A stretch of DNA of 13,518 nucleotides. Source: Oscillospiraceae bacterium (lineage in GTDB: Bacteria > Bacillota > Clostridia > Oscillospirales > Acutalibacteraceae). How positions within the stretch are numbered: the first letter of the stretch is position 1; every line of letters starts with the position of its first letter. The DNA lies in contig JAQXMV010000217.1 of the NCBI GenBank assembly GCA_029013165.1, positions 1 to 13,518 on the forward strand. The letters are read 5' to 3'. This document shows positions 13,369 to 13,518 of the stretch, piece after piece. Made by a program: the position numbers and the translations under genes. The notes beneath the pieces are model-generated. The model was given only the letters and a program-made list of their open reading frames with translations. It made no database searches and was not told the origin of the DNA.

Positions 13369-13518
13369 ATGAGAATACTAACACAGTTTGCGGCTTTCAT
13401 GCTGTCACTGCTTATGACCTTAGGGGCATGGACGCCGGGCAGTATGGAAATTGACAACATACCCGAAAAACAGCCGGAGACCGTCCGGATCGTCTCTTTC
13501 AATCTGCGGTGCGCCGAT
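13369..13518 (+). CDS. Exported endonuclease/exonuclease/phosphatase-family protein (3' end cut by window)
   Basis: The first 50 codons are present. The protein starts MRILTQFAAFMLSLLMTLGA, a signal peptide or N-terminal anchor, followed by a short Pro/Glu linker and then VRIVSFNLRCAD. This last run is the first strand of the EEP (DNase I-like) fold, where the conserved Asn (N46) helps bind the catalytic metal. Members include secreted nucleases, sphingomyelinases and sugar or inositol phosphatases, so the substrate cannot be stated from this fragment. GGGAGG (13357-13362) lies 6 nt before the ATG and a good promoter precedes it. Confidence 0.75.
   Translation, partial: MRILTQFAAFMLSLLMTLGAWTPGSMEIDNIPEKQPETVRIVSFNLRCAD

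Overview
The window most likely comes from a gut-type Clostridia genome (Oscillospiraceae/Ruminococcaceae-like). The evidence is the Gram-positive promoters and strong AGGAGG ribosome binding sites, a TnpV-type mobile-element protein, a CsoR-controlled copper operon, and a VTC/DUF4956/beta-helix gene cluster of the kind found in Clostridia. Assignment to a genus is not possible from the sequence alone. Most of the window is moderately GC-rich and densely coded. The first ~800 bases are clearly more AT-rich, which fits the end of an integrated mobile element.

Layout. (1) 1-550, minus strand: the edge of a conjugative or mobilizable element, with a 51-aa accessory ORF followed by tnpV (cut by the window edge). 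Their leader carries an inverted repeat that can hide the ribosome binding site. (2) 551-825: noncoding junction containing an orphan rho-independent terminator. (3) 826-2019, plus strand: two separately promoted acetyltransferases, an AAC(6')-type GNAT (possible aminoglycoside acetyltransferase) and a hexapeptide-repeat sugar O-acetyltransferase. (4) 2020-2612: a long regulatory intergenic region with a terminator, a small imperfect inverted repeat, a phased AT-rich repeat array resembling OmpR/PhoB-family boxes, a candidate structured leader, and a good sigma-A promoter. (5) 2613-7870, plus strand: a tight five-gene operon of response regulator, sensor kinase, VTC-domain polyphosphate-polymerase-like protein, DUF4956 membrane protein, and a lipoprotein with a Cthe_2159-type carbohydrate-binding beta-helix. 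(6) 7871-8029: hairpin-rich convergent intergenic region with a repeat-like block. (7) 8030-9088, minus strand: secreted alpha/beta-hydrolase (feruloyl-esterase/PHB-depolymerase-like) with a hydrophobic C-terminal tail. (8) 9089-11808, plus strand: csoR-copA copper efflux operon with a textbook CsoR operator inside its promoter. (9) 11875-13188, minus strand: secreted lipase of the staphylococcal/Geobacillus family. (10) 13369-end, plus strand: the start of an exported endonuclease/exonuclease/phosphatase-family protein, cut by the window edge.

The most interesting unit is the two-component system fused in one operon with a VTC-fold enzyme, a DUF4956 membrane protein and a large surface beta-helix lipoprotein. 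The VTC protein keeps the basic and acidic residues expected of the polyphosphate-polymerase tunnel but lacks SPX and membrane domains; DUF4956 could supply the membrane part. A reasonable inference is a signal-controlled envelope system that makes an anionic polymer or modifies a surface protein or sugar, with the lipoprotein as the outward-facing partner. Its product and signal are not known from sequence.
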